Assembly (NCBI RefSeq): GCF_019139815.1
Contig: NZ_CP077079.1
Location: 1,364,001 to 1,428,000 of the forward strand
From: Pseudomonas asgharzadehiana
GTDB taxonomy: Bacteria > Pseudomonadota > Gammaproteobacteria > Pseudomonadales > Pseudomonadaceae
Reading direction: 5' to 3'
DNA length: 64,000 bases
Positions within the stretch are counted from its first letter, which is position 1. Each line of letters opens with the position of its first letter. A program made the position numbers and the translations under genes. Below are positions 17,507 to 26,909 of this stretch, piece by piece. The notes beneath the pieces were generated by a model. The model was not told the DNA's origin and made no database searches. It worked only from the letters and a program-made list of their open reading frames with translations.

Positions 17507-19126
17507 TTATGCCGCTTCCACTTCTCGCGGCTCAAAACTATCCGCCCGCGCCATCTGCCACATGCGTGAATAAAACTGGCCGTTCACTTCACCCGTGAGC
17601 AATTCACCGGGTTTGAGGAAGATGTGCAACTGCGAAAACAGTTTGATCTCGGTGGCCGACATGCGCCGTACCAGGTGCTTGGCCGAGAGTTGCGAAGGGT
17701 GATCCAGCCCGGCCGCCGCGAGCATTTCGGCCAGGGCCTTGAGCGTGTTGCGGTGGAAGTTGAACACCCGCTGGGCCTTGTCCGGCACCACCAGCGCGCG
17801 TTGGCGCAGTGGGTCCTGGGTGGCGACGCCGGTGGGGCATTTGTTGGTGTGGCAGCTTTGCGACTGAATGCAGCCGATGGCGAACATAAAGCCGCGCGCC
17901 GAGTTGGCCCAGTCGGCGCCGATGGCCAGGACACTGGCGATGTCGAATGCGCTGACGATCTTGCCGCTGGCGCCCAGCTTGATCTTGTCGCGCAGGTTCA
18001 GGCCCACCAGGGTGTTGTGTACGAACAACAGGCCTTCACGCAGCGGCACGCCGATATGGTCGGTGAACTCCACGGGCGCGGCACCGGTGCCGCCTTCCTT
18101 GCCGTCGACCACGATGAAGTCGGGCAGTATGCCGGTTTCGAGCATGGCCTTGGCGATGCCCATGAATTCCCACGGGTGGCCCAGGCAGAACTTGAAGCCC
18201 ACCGGTTTGCCGCCGGACAGTTCACGCAGTTGGGCAATGAACTGCATCAGCTCGATCGGCGTGGAAAACGCACTGTGGCGCGACGGTGAGACACAGTCTT
18301 CACCCATCAGGATGCCGCGGGTTTCGGCGATTTCCTGGGTCACTTTGTGCTTGGGCAGGATCCCGCCATGGCCGGGTTTGGCGCCTTGGCTCATCTTGAT
18401 TTCGATCATGCGTACCTGCGGGTCCTGCGCCTGCGCGGCGAAGCGTTCCGGGTCGAAACGACCGTCGCGGGTGCGGCAGCCGAAGTAGCCGCTGCCCAGT
18501 TCCCAGGTCAGGTCGCCGCCGTTTTCGCGGTGGTACGGGCTGATACTGCCTTCGCCGGTGTCGTGGGCGAAGTTACCCAGCTGGGCGCCTTTGTTGAGCG
18601 CGCGGATTGCATTGGCGCTCAATGAGCCAAAACTCATCGCCGAAATATTGAACACCGAGGCCGAGTACGGCTGCGTGCACTGCGGGCCGCCGACCATGAC
18701 GCGAAACGCGCTGGGGTCGCTCAGCGGCGCGGGGCGCATGGAGTGGCCGATAAATTCGAAGCCCGACTGGTACACATCGATCAAGGTGCCGAAGGGTTTG
18801 TCGGCGGTTTCATTCTTGGCGCGCGAATACACCAGCGAGCGTTGGGCCCGGGAGAAGGGCAGGGCGTCGCTGTCGGATTCGAGCAGGTACTGGCGGATTT
18901 CCGGGCGGATGGCTTCCACCAGGTAACGGATATTGCCCAGGATCGGGTAGTTGCGGCGTACCGCGTGGGGGCTTTGCAGCAGGTCGAACAGGCCGATCAG
19001 GCTCAGCAGGCCGGTGACCAGGCTGATGGGCCATAGCCATTCATGTTCGATAAAGGGGAGGCTGGCGAGGGTGAAAATGACGCACACGGCAAAGAAGGCG
19101 TAGCGGCTTAGCAAGGACAGGCTCAT
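17507..19126 (-). CDS. FMN-binding glutamate-synthase-family protein (GltB central-domain-like)
   Basis: A 539-residue protein with two N-terminal hydrophobic segments, then the FMN and iron-sulfur core of glutamate synthase: MSFGSLSANAIRALNKGA, GEGSISPYHRENGGDLTWE, SQGAKPGHGGILPKHKVT, DGKEGGTGAAP, and a cluster motif CIQSQSCHTNKCPTG near residue 412. It lacks the N-terminal glutaminase domain and C-terminal beta-helix of GltB, so it is not a full glutamate synthase. Membrane-anchored relatives are common in proteobacteria, and their substrate is not established. It is transcribed alone, with 157 bp to the next operon in which nothing clear was seen. Confidence 0.88.
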   Translation of the reverse strand: MSLSLLSRYAFFAVCVIFTLASLPFIEHEWLWPISLVTGLLSLIGLFDLLQSPHAVRRNYPILGNIRYLVEAIRPEIRQYLLESDSDALPFSRAQRSLVYSRAKNETADKPFGTLIDVYQSGFEFIGHSMRPAPLSDPSAFRVMVGGPQCTQPYSASVFNISAMSFGSLSANAIRALNKGAQLGNFAHDTGEGSISPYHRENGGDLTWELGSGYFGCRTRDGRFDPERFAAQAQDPQVRMIEIKMSQGAKPGHGGILPKHKVTQEIAETRGILMGEDCVSPSRHSAFSTPIELMQFIAQLRELSGGKPVGFKFCLGHPWEFMGIAKAMLETGILPDFIVVDGKEGGTGAAPVEFTDHIGVPLREGLLFVHNTLVGLNLRDKIKLGASGKIVSAFDIASVLAIGADWANSARGFMFAIGCIQSQSCHTNKCPTGVATQDPLRQRALVVPDKAQRVFNFHRNTLKALAEMLAAAGLDHPSQLSAKHLVRRMSATEIKLFSQLHIFLKPGELLTGEVNGQFYSRMWQMARADSFEPREVEAA

Positions 19127-19283
19127 ACGGTTTCCTTGGGTTCGGACTCTGCAGGTCGATGCGGCATTCTGCGCCTGTCAGCCGATTGAAAACAGCGTGT
19201 GTGCTTTCAACCAGGCATTTGCGCAGCTGCGCATAGACCGTGCGGGCTGTTTTTATCCACGACGTTCGCGTTTGAGCCAGGCC

Positions 19284-20663
19284 CTACGCCGCCGTCTGCC
19301 GAATCGGCAACACCACCCGAAACGTAGTGCCCTTGCCCAGCTCGCTGCTCACCGAGATATCGCCGCGGTGTTTCTTGACGATGCCGTAGGAGAGTGACAA
19401 CCCCAGGCCCGTGCCTTCGCCCACCGGTTTGGTGGTGAAAAACGGGTCGAAGATTTTCTGCACCGTGTCCGGGCTGATCCCGCAGCCGTTGTCCGCTACC
19501 TCCAGCCAGATGTTCTCGCCCTCCACGCCATTGCTGATGGTAATGGTGCCGCGTTCCGGCCCCATGGCTTGCGCCGCGTTGACCACCAGGTTCATCACCA
19601 CTTGATTGAGCTGCGAGGCCAGGCATTCGATTTCCGGCAGCGGCGTGTAGTGTTTCACCACGTCGGCCTTGTACTTGAGTTCGCTGGCGACGATGTTCAG
19701 CGTGGAATCGATGCCTTGTTGCAGATTGGCGAATTGCCAGGTCTGGTCATTGTCCACCCGCGAGAAGTTCTTCAGGTCCTTGACGATCTGCACCACGCGG
19801 CCGATGCCTTCCTTGGATTCGCGGATCAGGATCGGTATGTCGTCCTTGAGAAAATCCAGCTCAAGCTCATTGCGCAAGGCTTTGAGCTGATCGCGTTGTT
19901 CGCCCGGCGCAAGGCTTTCTTCGGCGCGCAGGTAAGCGTCCAGCATCTGTTGCAGTTGGGTGAAGTAGCCGTCCAGGGTGCTGAGGTTGGATGAGATAAA
20001 CCCCACGGGGTTGTTGATCTCATGGGCCACGCCTGCTGCCAGTTGCCCCAGCGAGGCGAGTTTTTCCGACTGCACCAGTTGGCTTTCGAGTTGCTTGCGT
20101 TCGTCGATTTCCACTTGCAGCGCCTGGGTGCGCTGTTCAACCAGCTGTTCCAGGTGCGCGGTTTGCAGCGAGGCGCGACGGGCCATGTCCCATTTGTTGG
20201 CCAGGGTATTGGCCATCTGCTGCACTTCGATGTTATCGAACGGTTTTTTCAGGATCAGTAAACGGTCGTGGCCGTTCAGGCGGTGCAGCAGTTCGTCCCA
20301 GGAATAATCCGAATACGCGGTGCACACCACCACTTGCAGGCCGGGGTCGACTTTCCACAACTCTTCGATGGTCTTGGCGCCGTCCCAGCCCTGGGGCATG
20401 CGCATGTCGACAAATGCCAGGGCATAGGGGCGTTTGTCGGCCATCGCGGTGGTCAACAATTGCAAGCCTTCTTCGCCGCCATAGGCCGAGTGCAAGTCAA
20501 AGGGTTGCGCCGTGGGGGCATTGGTGTCACCGAAGAGCGCCGACTCCATGTCATCCAGCGCCTGGTTGGTCTCAACGGCGGGCATCAGGATTTTGCGGAA
20601 GTCATCGTGAATCGACGGGGTGTCGTCGATCAGCAAAATGCGCCGGTTAGGGGGTTGGTTCAT
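19284..20663 (-). CDS. Hybrid response regulator / soluble histidine kinase
   Basis: A 459-residue cytoplasmic protein. The N-terminal receiver (about 1-160) has [10 protein letters not shown], the phospho-acceptor in [12 protein letters not shown] and the lysine of LILKKPFD. A coiled linker leads to a HisKA helix with [13 protein letters not shown], then a HATPase domain with [21 protein letters not shown] and [16 protein letters not shown]-kinase proteins of this type take phosphate on REC and use it to set kinase output. It is the last gene of a four-gene operon. Its start overlaps the upstream membrane kinase by 4 bp, so the two kinases probably belong to one relay. Its REC domain is a close relative of the one in the GGDEF-EAL protein at 23473-25347. 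Confidence 0.88.
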   Translation of the reverse strand: MNQPPNRRILLIDDTPSIHDDFRKILMPAVETNQALDDMESALFGDTNAPTAQPFDLHSAYGGEEGLQLLTTAMADKRPYALAFVDMRMPQGWDGAKTIEELWKVDPGLQVVVCTAYSDYSWDELLHRLNGHDRLLILKKPFDNIEVQQMANTLANKWDMARRASLQTAHLEQLVEQRTQALQVEIDERKQLESQLVQSEKLASLGQLAAGVAHEINNPVGFISSNLSTLDGYFTQLQQMLDAYLRAEESLAPGEQRDQLKALRNELELDFLKDDIPILIRESKEGIGRVVQIVKDLKNFSRVDNDQTWQFANLQQGIDSTLNIVASELKYKADVVKHYTPLPEIECLASQLNQVVMNLVVNAAQAMGPERGTITISNGVEGENIWLEVADNGCGISPDTVQKIFDPFFTTKPVGEGTGLGLSLSYGIVKKHRGDISVSSELGKGTTFRVVLPIRQTAA

Positions 20664-22474
20664 AGGGGGCTTCCGGCAGGGGTCATAGGGATCGTCAAGG
20701 TGAACACCGCGCCCAGGCCGGGCCCGTCGCTGTGTGCGCTGAGCTGGCCATGCATTTCCACGGCGGCCAGGGCGCAGCTGTGCAAACCGAAGCCGTGGCC
20801 TTCCTTGCGGGTGGTAAAACCGTGGGTAAAGATGCGCGTCATGTTTTCGGCGGGGATGCCTTCGCCGTCGTCCTTCACGCTGATCTGCACGGTGTTGTCT
20901 TCCAGTTGCTTGACCGCCAGGGTTATCTGCCGCGCCCGGTCGCTGAGGTTGGACATGGCGTACTTGGCGTTGCTGATCAGGTTGACCATGATCAGCAGCA
21001 GGCGATGTTTGTCCGCCATGATCTCCGGGACCTGCCCATACTCCTTGACCACCGTGACGTTGTGACGGCTCAGCGCGCCGGCGTTCATGCGCAGGGCGTC
21101 TTCCATCAAGGCGCTGATGTGTACCGGTTCCAGCAGGGTGGACGCACCGGCATAGGATTGCTGGGTCGAGACGATGTCCTTGATGTGGTCGACGCTTTTG
21201 CTCAGCTGTGCCAGCTCGTCGGTCATGCCTTGCTGTTCGACGGCAATGGCCTCCACCAGTTGGTTGAGATAGTCGGGCAGCAGCTTGCCTTTTTCATGCT
21301 CAGTGAGAAACGCGCCCAGGTCACCCCGGTGCTCGTTGATCAACTGCATGGCCTTGCCCAGGCCCAGCGCTTTGCTGCTGCGCAGCTTGCGGGTAACGAT
21401 GTCGGCGGAGATGTTCACGCTGTTGAGTACGTTGCCGACGTTGTGCAGCACGTTGGTGGCGATCTCCGCCATGCCGGCCTGGCGCGCGCTGTCGAGCAGT
21501 TCGCTCTGTGCATCCTTGAGTTGCTGGGTGCGCCGCTCCACCCGTTGTTCGAGGGTTTCGTTGGCCGCCTGCAAGGCGCGGTTGACCCGGTTGATCTCGG
21601 CGAAGCTACGCAGCAGGCGCACCGTCAGGTACACCAGCACCACCACCAGTAAGGTCGAGAAAATCAGCAGGTAGCGGTGGTATTGATCGTCGCTCAGGTC
21701 CGCCGCTTGCTGGTCCTGGTCGAGGTGGATGGTCAAGTCGTCCAGGCGCTCGGCCACAGGCACGGCGGCAATGCGTTCGAGCAAGGTGTTGACCACCGGC
21801 TGTTCGCGCAGAATCAGCGAGATGTGGTTGCTGAGGATCTCCACCGGGGCCTGGAAATCGCTGGGCAGGCGCTCTTTGTTGATCGCCAGTTTGCCCAGGC
21901 CCACGAGGATATCGGCGGCGCGTTCGTCGCTGGTGACCTGGGCGAACTCCAGGCTGCTGAGCAGCAGGTCGTAGGTGTCGGTGGCCACGCCTTGCAGTTG
22001 CAGCCGGCCTTCCCCGTCGATGCGATTGAATTCCGCCTGGATGTCGTCTTCGGCGGTGGGTAGAAACGCGAGCGAGTTGCGCAGCACCGCGTTGTGGGAC
22101 TTGAACTGGTCCACCAACCGCGCTTTTTCCCGGATCGCGGCCTGGTAAGCCGCATGGCTGGCCTGCCAGCGCGCCAGGTCTTGCGGGCTGTGGTACGTCC
22201 CCCGGTTGTTGAGGTCTGCCCACAGTCGGGTCATTTCCGCCAGCGGTGTCACCAGTGGGTCGTAGTTGTGGGTGATCGCGATACGGGCCTTGAGCACCTC
22301 GCTGTCCCACTGCGCATTGAGCTGCTGCAACTGGCGGATCAAGTCCCGCGACTGGGTGTAGCTGGCCGTCTGGTCACGGGATGATTTGAGGTACAGAAAC
22401 GTTAGCGTCGAGGCCAGCAACAGGGCGACCAGGCCGAGCAATACCAAGCTGGTGTGGCGGCGGATGAAGCTCAT
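20660..22474 (-). CDS. Membrane histidine kinase with periplasmic DAHL-type sensor
   Basis: A 604-residue protein with a transmembrane helix at about 9-28 and another at about 262-285 (LLIFSTLLVVVLVYLTVRLL). They flank a helical periplasmic region with SRDLIRQLQQLNAQWDSEV, typical of the DAHL sensor domain. After a coiled coil, an atypical H-box (MAEIATNVLHNVGNVLNSVN) and a HATPase region (SNAKYAMSNL, DDGEGIPAENM, GHGFGLHSCALAA) follow. The LHNVGN kinase box marks a distinct subgroup. It lies 10 bp after the cytochrome c peroxidase gene, suggesting that the kinase and the haem protein may sense the same periplasmic signal. That link is inference. Confidence 0.85.
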   Translation of the reverse strand: MSFIRRHTSLVLLGLVALLLASTLTFLYLKSSRDQTASYTQSRDLIRQLQQLNAQWDSEVLKARIAITHNYDPLVTPLAEMTRLWADLNNRGTYHSPQDLARWQASHAAYQAAIREKARLVDQFKSHNAVLRNSLAFLPTAEDDIQAEFNRIDGEGRLQLQGVATDTYDLLLSSLEFAQVTSDERAADILVGLGKLAINKERLPSDFQAPVEILSNHISLILREQPVVNTLLERIAAVPVAERLDDLTIHLDQDQQAADLSDDQYHRYLLIFSTLLVVVLVYLTVRLLRSFAEINRVNRALQAANETLEQRVERRTQQLKDAQSELLDSARQAGMAEIATNVLHNVGNVLNSVNISADIVTRKLRSSKALGLGKAMQLINEHRGDLGAFLTEHEKGKLLPDYLNQLVEAIAVEQQGMTDELAQLSKSVDHIKDIVSTQQSYAGASTLLEPVHISALMEDALRMNAGALSRHNVTVVKEYGQVPEIMADKHRLLLIMVNLISNAKYAMSNLSDRARQITLAVKQLEDNTVQISVKDDGEGIPAENMTRIFTHGFTTRKEGHGFGLHSCALAAVEMHGQLSAHSDGPGLGAVFTLTIPMTPAGSPL

Positions 22475-22484
22475 GACGGTCTGC

Positions 22485-23447
22485 TCATAAAGGCTTGCCC
22501 GCCCATTCGCCGGTCAGGGTCTTGAGAAACTGAATAATCAAGTCTTTGTCTTCCTGGCTCGGGTTGCGCCCCAACTGGTACTTGAACATCACATCCACCG
22601 CGTCAGCCAGGGTGTTGGCCGACGCATCGTGAAAGTACGGCGCGGTCACGGCGACATTGCGCAGGCTGGGTACCTTGAATACGTGGCGGTCGTCCTCGTC
22701 CTGGGTCAACAGGTAGCGCCCCAGGTCCGCTTCGATCGGGTTGCCACGCGCCTTGAAGTAGTCGCCCATTACGCCGAACTTCTGGAACATATTGCCGCCG
22801 ATGTTGATGCCCTGGTGGCAGGCGATGCAGCCGTATTCCTTGAAGCGCTGGTAACCGTATTTTTCCTGGGTGGTGAGGATATCGGTATTGCCCAGCAGGT
22901 ATTGGTCAAAGCGTGAGTTGGGCGTGAGCAGCGTGCGCTCATAGCTGGCCAGGGCGTTTTGCACATTGGCGGCGGTGACGCCGTCGGGGTAGGCCTGGCT
23001 GAAGGCGCGCTGGTAGAGGGGCAGGTCGGTGAGGTTGTGCACCACGGTTTTCCAGTCGCTGCCCATTTCCACGGGGCTGATAACCACCTGTTCGATCTGC
23101 GCTTCCAGCGTGTCCACCCGGCCATTCCAGAACTGCTTGAAATTCAGGCTGGCGTTGAACACCGAGGGGGTGTTGATCCCTACCGGTTTGCCGTCAAAGC
23201 CAAGGGAGAACGGCTTGTCATCGGCGCCGCCGGTCTCCAGGCGATGGCAACTGGCGCAGGACAGCGTGTTGTTCACCGACAGGCGCGGTTCGTTGAACAG
23301 TCGGCGGCCCAACTCGACCTTGGCCGCGTCCAATACCGGAACCGCCGGCAAGGGTTTGAGTGCCTCGTCCAGCGGCGCGGCCATCGCCGGCAAGGCAAAG
23401 CCCACGATGAGGGCCAGGCCGAAACCGTAAATCGAGACTTCGCTCAA
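22485..23447 (-). CDS. Periplasmic dihaem cytochrome c peroxidase (CcpA/MauG family)
   Basis: A 320-residue protein with an N-terminal signal peptide (IYGFGLALIVGFALPAMAAP) for export. Two c-type haem sites are visible: CASCH in TLSCASCHRLETGG and CIACH in EYGCIACHQGINIGGNMFQK. This is the standard pattern of bacterial dihaem peroxidases, which reduce hydrogen peroxide with electrons from cytochrome c. It is unusual to find this enzyme inside a two-component/c-di-GMP operon: it sits between the GGDEF-EAL gene (25-bp gap) and the DAHL kinase gene (10-bp gap). It might act as a redox or peroxide sensor partner rather than only as a detoxifying enzyme. Confidence 0.9.
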   Translation of the reverse strand: MSEVSIYGFGLALIVGFALPAMAAPLDEALKPLPAVPVLDAAKVELGRRLFNEPRLSVNNTLSCASCHRLETGGADDKPFSLGFDGKPVGINTPSVFNASLNFKQFWNGRVDTLEAQIEQVVISPVEMGSDWKTVVHNLTDLPLYQRAFSQAYPDGVTAANVQNALASYERTLLTPNSRFDQYLLGNTDILTTQEKYGYQRFKEYGCIACHQGINIGGNMFQKFGVMGDYFKARGNPIEADLGRYLLTQDEDDRHVFKVPSLRNVAVTAPYFHDASANTLADAVDVMFKYQLGRNPSQEDKDLIIQFLKTLTGEWAGKPL

Positions 23448-23472
23448 GCGAGCACTCCTTGCAAGCGTGGGG

Positions 23473-25347
23473 CTATAGACGGGTTATCGGCATGGCGCAG
23501 CCCATCTGCAGTAACTGGGCGAAATCTTTTGCCGGTACCGCCTTGCTGAACAGGAAACCCTGGCCTTCTTCGCAGTCCTGGGCCCTGAGGAAGTCCAGTT
23601 GTTCGGCGGTCTCCACGCCTTCGGCGATGATGTTCAGCTCCAGGCTCTTGCCCATGGCGATGATCGCGCTGATCAACTGTGCGTCCTGGCTGTTGACGTT
23701 CAAGCCGCGCACAAACGATTGGTCGATTTTCAGCACGTCGATGGGAAAACGTCGCAGGTAACTGAGGCTGGAGTAACCGGTACCGAAATCATCCAGGGCC
23801 AGGCGTACGCCCATGGCCTTGATCTTGTGCAGGGTCTCCACGGTGTCGTCGACGTTTTGCATCAGCACGCTTTCGGTGATCTCCAGTTCCAACTGGTGGG
23901 CGGGCAGCCCGGTTTCCTTGAGGATGGTGGCCAGATTGTCGATAAAGTCGCGCTGGCGAAAGTCGATGGCCGAGATATTCACCGAGACGGGCAACGCCGG
24001 CAGCCCCATCGCATTCCAGCTTTGCGCTTGCTCGCAGGCCTGGCGCAGGACCCATTGGGTGAGGCGGACAATCAAGCCGCTGTCTTCGGCCACCGGGATG
24101 AAGTCGGTCGGGTTGACCCAGCCCGAGCGCGGCTGAAACCAGCGTATCAGCGCCTCGGCACCGACGATCTGCCCGGACTTGAGGGCCAACTTGGGCTGGT
24201 AGTGCAGCACGAACTCATCGCGCTCCAGCGCCTGGCGAATGGCGCTTTCCAGGTTTTGCTGGTGCTGGGCGCGCAAGTTCATGTCTTCGGTATAAAAGCT
24301 GAAATCGTCCGGGCCGCGTTCCTTGCTGGTGTGCATCGCGGTTTCGGCCTGCTTGATCAGCACCACGGCATTGTTGCTGTCATTGGGGTAAATGCTGATG
24401 CCCAGGCTGGCGGTGACGCTCAGGTCATGCCCGGCGACATGGCGGGTGGCGCTGATGGCCATGAGCACCTTCTGCGCAATGTGCTGGGTTTGCTGGGGAT
24501 GCAGCACATCATTGAGCAGGATCACGAACTCATCGGAGCCGTAGCGAAACACCGAGTCTGATTCGCGCACGCTGGCGGCCAGGCTCTGGCTGACCAGCTG
24601 GAGCACCTCGTCGCCCACCGGATACCCCAAGGCATTGTTGATGCGCTTGAAGCGGTCGAGCCCGATAAACATCACCGCCAATTGCGTGTCATGCCGCCGG
24701 CCGAGGGCCATGGCCTGGGTCAGCCGGTCACCGAGCAGCGTGCTGTTGGGCAACTGGGTGAGGGCGTCGTACTGCAACAGGTGCGAGACCTTGAGCAGCT
24801 CCTGCACGCGTTCTTCGATGGTGCGCTCCAGGCTGATGACCTTGAGCGCGGCGTCCTGGGCGAGCTGCCATTTCCAGGTCAGGGCGCTGGCCATCTGGCG
24901 GATTTCCAGCTGGTCGAAGGGTTTTTTCAGGATCAGCAACTGGTCGTTGAACTTCAACCGCGCTTCGATCGCCTCGAAGGAATAATCCGAATAGGCGGTA
25001 CACAACGCGATTTGCAGGTTGGGATCGACGTTCCACAGCTGTTCGATGGTTTGCAGGCCATCCCAGCCGGGCGGCATGCGCATGTCGATAAACACCATGG
25101 CATAGGGGGCGTTGGCGGCCAGGGCCTGGTTCACCAGGGCCAGGGCTTCCTGGCCCTGGTAGGCGGAGTCGAGCATGAACGCCTGGCGTGGGGGCGTGGT
25201 GGTGCCGAACAGGGTTTCTTCAAGGGTGTCCAGGGACTGCTCGTGCGCGGCCTCGGCACACAGGATCTTGCGGAAATCCGTATGGATGGAGGCGGTGTCA
25301 TCGACGATCAAAATGCGCCGGTTGGCGCGTGCCGAACCCGAGTTCAT
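23473..25347 (-). CDS. REC-GGDEF-EAL cyclic-di-GMP protein, probable phosphodiesterase
   Basis: A 624-residue cytoplasmic protein. REC (about 1-170) has DDTASIHTDF, FIDMRMPPGWDG and LILKKPFD. The GGDEF domain carries GSDEF instead of GGDEF (FRYGSDEFVILL), preceded by an RESD I-site five residues upstream. The EAL domain is intact: AEALIRWFQP, ELEITESVLMQ, LDDFGTGYSSLSYL, IAEGVETAEQ and EGQGFLFSKAV. The likely net activity is c-di-GMP hydrolysis, with the GGDEF region possibly regulatory. It is the first gene of the leftward operon and is divergent from the REC/HD protein at 25568. Both its REC and the one in the terminal kinase gene could be fed by the DAHL kinase. Confidence 0.9.
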   Translation of the reverse strand: MNSGSARANRRILIVDDTASIHTDFRKILCAEAAHEQSLDTLEETLFGTTTPPRQAFMLDSAYQGQEALALVNQALAANAPYAMVFIDMRMPPGWDGLQTIEQLWNVDPNLQIALCTAYSDYSFEAIEARLKFNDQLLILKKPFDQLEIRQMASALTWKWQLAQDAALKVISLERTIEERVQELLKVSHLLQYDALTQLPNSTLLGDRLTQAMALGRRHDTQLAVMFIGLDRFKRINNALGYPVGDEVLQLVSQSLAASVRESDSVFRYGSDEFVILLNDVLHPQQTQHIAQKVLMAISATRHVAGHDLSVTASLGISIYPNDSNNAVVLIKQAETAMHTSKERGPDDFSFYTEDMNLRAQHQQNLESAIRQALERDEFVLHYQPKLALKSGQIVGAEALIRWFQPRSGWVNPTDFIPVAEDSGLIVRLTQWVLRQACEQAQSWNAMGLPALPVSVNISAIDFRQRDFIDNLATILKETGLPAHQLELEITESVLMQNVDDTVETLHKIKAMGVRLALDDFGTGYSSLSYLRRFPIDVLKIDQSFVRGLNVNSQDAQLISAIIAMGKSLELNIIAEGVETAEQLDFLRAQDCEEGQGFLFSKAVPAKDFAQLLQMGCAMPITRL

Positions 25348-25458
25348 GGCGCAATCCCCAACGGCAAAAGGTTCGACGGCATAACGAGTCCTTCCTTGGT
25401 TCTACTTCTGAGCGGGGGGGCAGGGCTGCTTTGACAGCATAGTCCAGCTCCCTTGAAA

Positions 25459-25479
25459 TTGACGGCCAGTTGGCGTCAA
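25459..25479. promoter_or_regulatory. Inverted repeat in divergent signalling promoter region
   Basis: TTGACG and CGTCAA flank a 9-bp centre that is itself partly symmetrical (GCCAGTTGG). It lies in the 220-bp region between the leftward GGDEF-EAL operon and the rightward REC/HD gene, where a shared operator would be expected. No regulator is assigned. Confidence 0.3.
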
Positions 25480-25567
25480 ATCAACCCCGCGCCAAAAGCG
25501 AGGGAAGACGGCTTGGCACACGGGTTCAATCTAGCTCAATTCAGTTTAATGTGAAGGCGCCGCAGGC

Positions 25568-26869
25568 ATGGAAGAACAACTCGCTACCAAACCCACGATT
25601 TTGCTGGTCGACGATGAAGAGTCGATCCTCAACAGCCTGCGCCGTCTGTTACGCGGCCAGCCTTTCGATGTGGTACTCGCCGGCGGCGGTGCCCAGGCCC
25701 TGGAGATCATGGCGGCCCAGCCCATCGACCTGGTGATGAGCGACGCACGCATGCCCGGCATGGACGGCGCGCAGTTGTTGGCCGAGGTGCACCGGTTGTA
25801 CCCCACCACCAGTCGTATCCTGCTGACCGGTTATGCCGACGTGCCGACGATCATCAAGGCGATTAACGACGGGCAGATCCACCGCTATATCGCCAAGCCC
25901 TGGAACGACGAAGAACTCAAGCTGATCCTGCAACAGGCCCTGGAACACCAGCGCCTGGAACGCTTGACCCATGCGCAGAACGAGCAACTCAAGACGCTCA
26001 ATGCCACCCTGGAAAAACGCGTGGCCGCGCGCACCAGTGAGCTGCAACAGACCGCCGACATGCTCGACCTGGCCTACGACGAGCTCAAGCGCAGCTACGT
26101 GACCGGCACCGAAGTGTTTTCGCTATTGGCCAACCTGCGCCTGCCCAAGGCCAAACAGACCAACCGCGCGCTGATCGAACTGGTGCGCGTGTACTGCGCC
26201 GCCCAGTTTATCGACGAAGCCACGTCGCGTGACCTGGCGATGGCCGCCGCGCTGTACAACATCGGCAAGCTGAGCTGGAGCGACAGCATGCTGAACGAGC
26301 CGGCCGACAAGCTCTATAGCACTGATCGCGAGCGGTACCGTGGCTACCCGACCCAGAGCGAGTCGCTGTTGATGACCCTGGAGCCGATGAAGGATGCGGC
26401 GCGGATGATTCGCCATCACCAGGAACGTTGGGACGGCACTGGCTTTCCCGACCGCCTCAAGGGCGACGCGATTCCGTTTGGCTCGCGCCTGCTGAAACTC
26501 GCGGTGGATTTCATTGAGCTGCAGAAGGGGCTGATCCTTGAGCGCCATTTGAACAGCGATGAAGCGCTGCTTTATATCCGCAAATATGCCGGGCGCCTTT
26601 ACGACCCGGACCTGGTCGAAGACTTCGTCCTGGCCTGCGCCACGTTCCTCAGCGACGTGACCCTGGGCGACCCGACCGTTAAAGCCTTGAGCACCCGCGA
26701 GCTGGAGGCCGGCATGGTGCTGGCGCGCAACCTCAATGCCGATAACGGCATGCTGCTGCTCAACGCCGGCAAGGTGCTGAACCTGCCGCTGGTGGACAAA
26801 CTCATCGCGTTCGAAGCGATGGAAGGCGCCAAGTACAGCGTATTTATCAAGGAACCGGACGAGGCGTGA
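25568..26869 (+). CDS. Response regulator with degenerate HD-GYP domain
   Basis: A 433-residue protein. REC (about 1-125) has LLVDDEESILNSLRRLL, MSDARMPGMDG, LLTGYADV and YIAKPWND, then a coiled coil. The C-terminal region follows the HD-GYP layout but has lost key residues: ALYNIGKLSW replaces the HDIGK motif, and DGTGFPDRLKG replaces GYP. RHHQERWDG is retained in part. Without the His-Asp metal ligands, c-di-GMP hydrolysis is unlikely, so a binding or scaffold role is more probable. It is divergent from the peroxidase-containing signalling operon and probably part of the same circuit. The ATG at 25568 gives MEEQLATKPTILLVDDEE, a normal REC start. Confidence 0.85.
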   Translation: MEEQLATKPTILLVDDEESILNSLRRLLRGQPFDVVLAGGGAQALEIMAAQPIDLVMSDARMPGMDGAQLLAEVHRLYPTTSRILLTGYADVPTIIKAINDGQIHRYIAKPWNDEELKLILQQALEHQRLERLTHAQNEQLKTLNATLEKRVAARTSELQQTADMLDLAYDELKRSYVTGTEVFSLLANLRLPKAKQTNRALIELVRVYCAAQFIDEATSRDLAMAAALYNIGKLSWSDSMLNEPADKLYSTDRERYRGYPTQSESLLMTLEPMKDAARMIRHHQERWDGTGFPDRLKGDAIPFGSRLLKLAVDFIELQKGLILERHLNSDEALLYIRKYAGRLYDPDLVEDFVLACATFLSDVTLGDPTVKALSTRELEAGMVLARNLNADNGMLLLNAGKVLNLPLVDKLIAFEAMEGAKYSVFIKEPDEA

Positions 26870-26909
26870 GCTGCGTTCCCTCATTGTTTGAATCGATGGC
26901 TTTTATCCT

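Noticed and set aside
25529..25550. Possible sigma-54 element near TTGGCACACGGGTTCAAT upstream of the REC/HD gene
   Set aside because: It has a good TGGCAC part, but the -12 region reads TTCA without the required GC.
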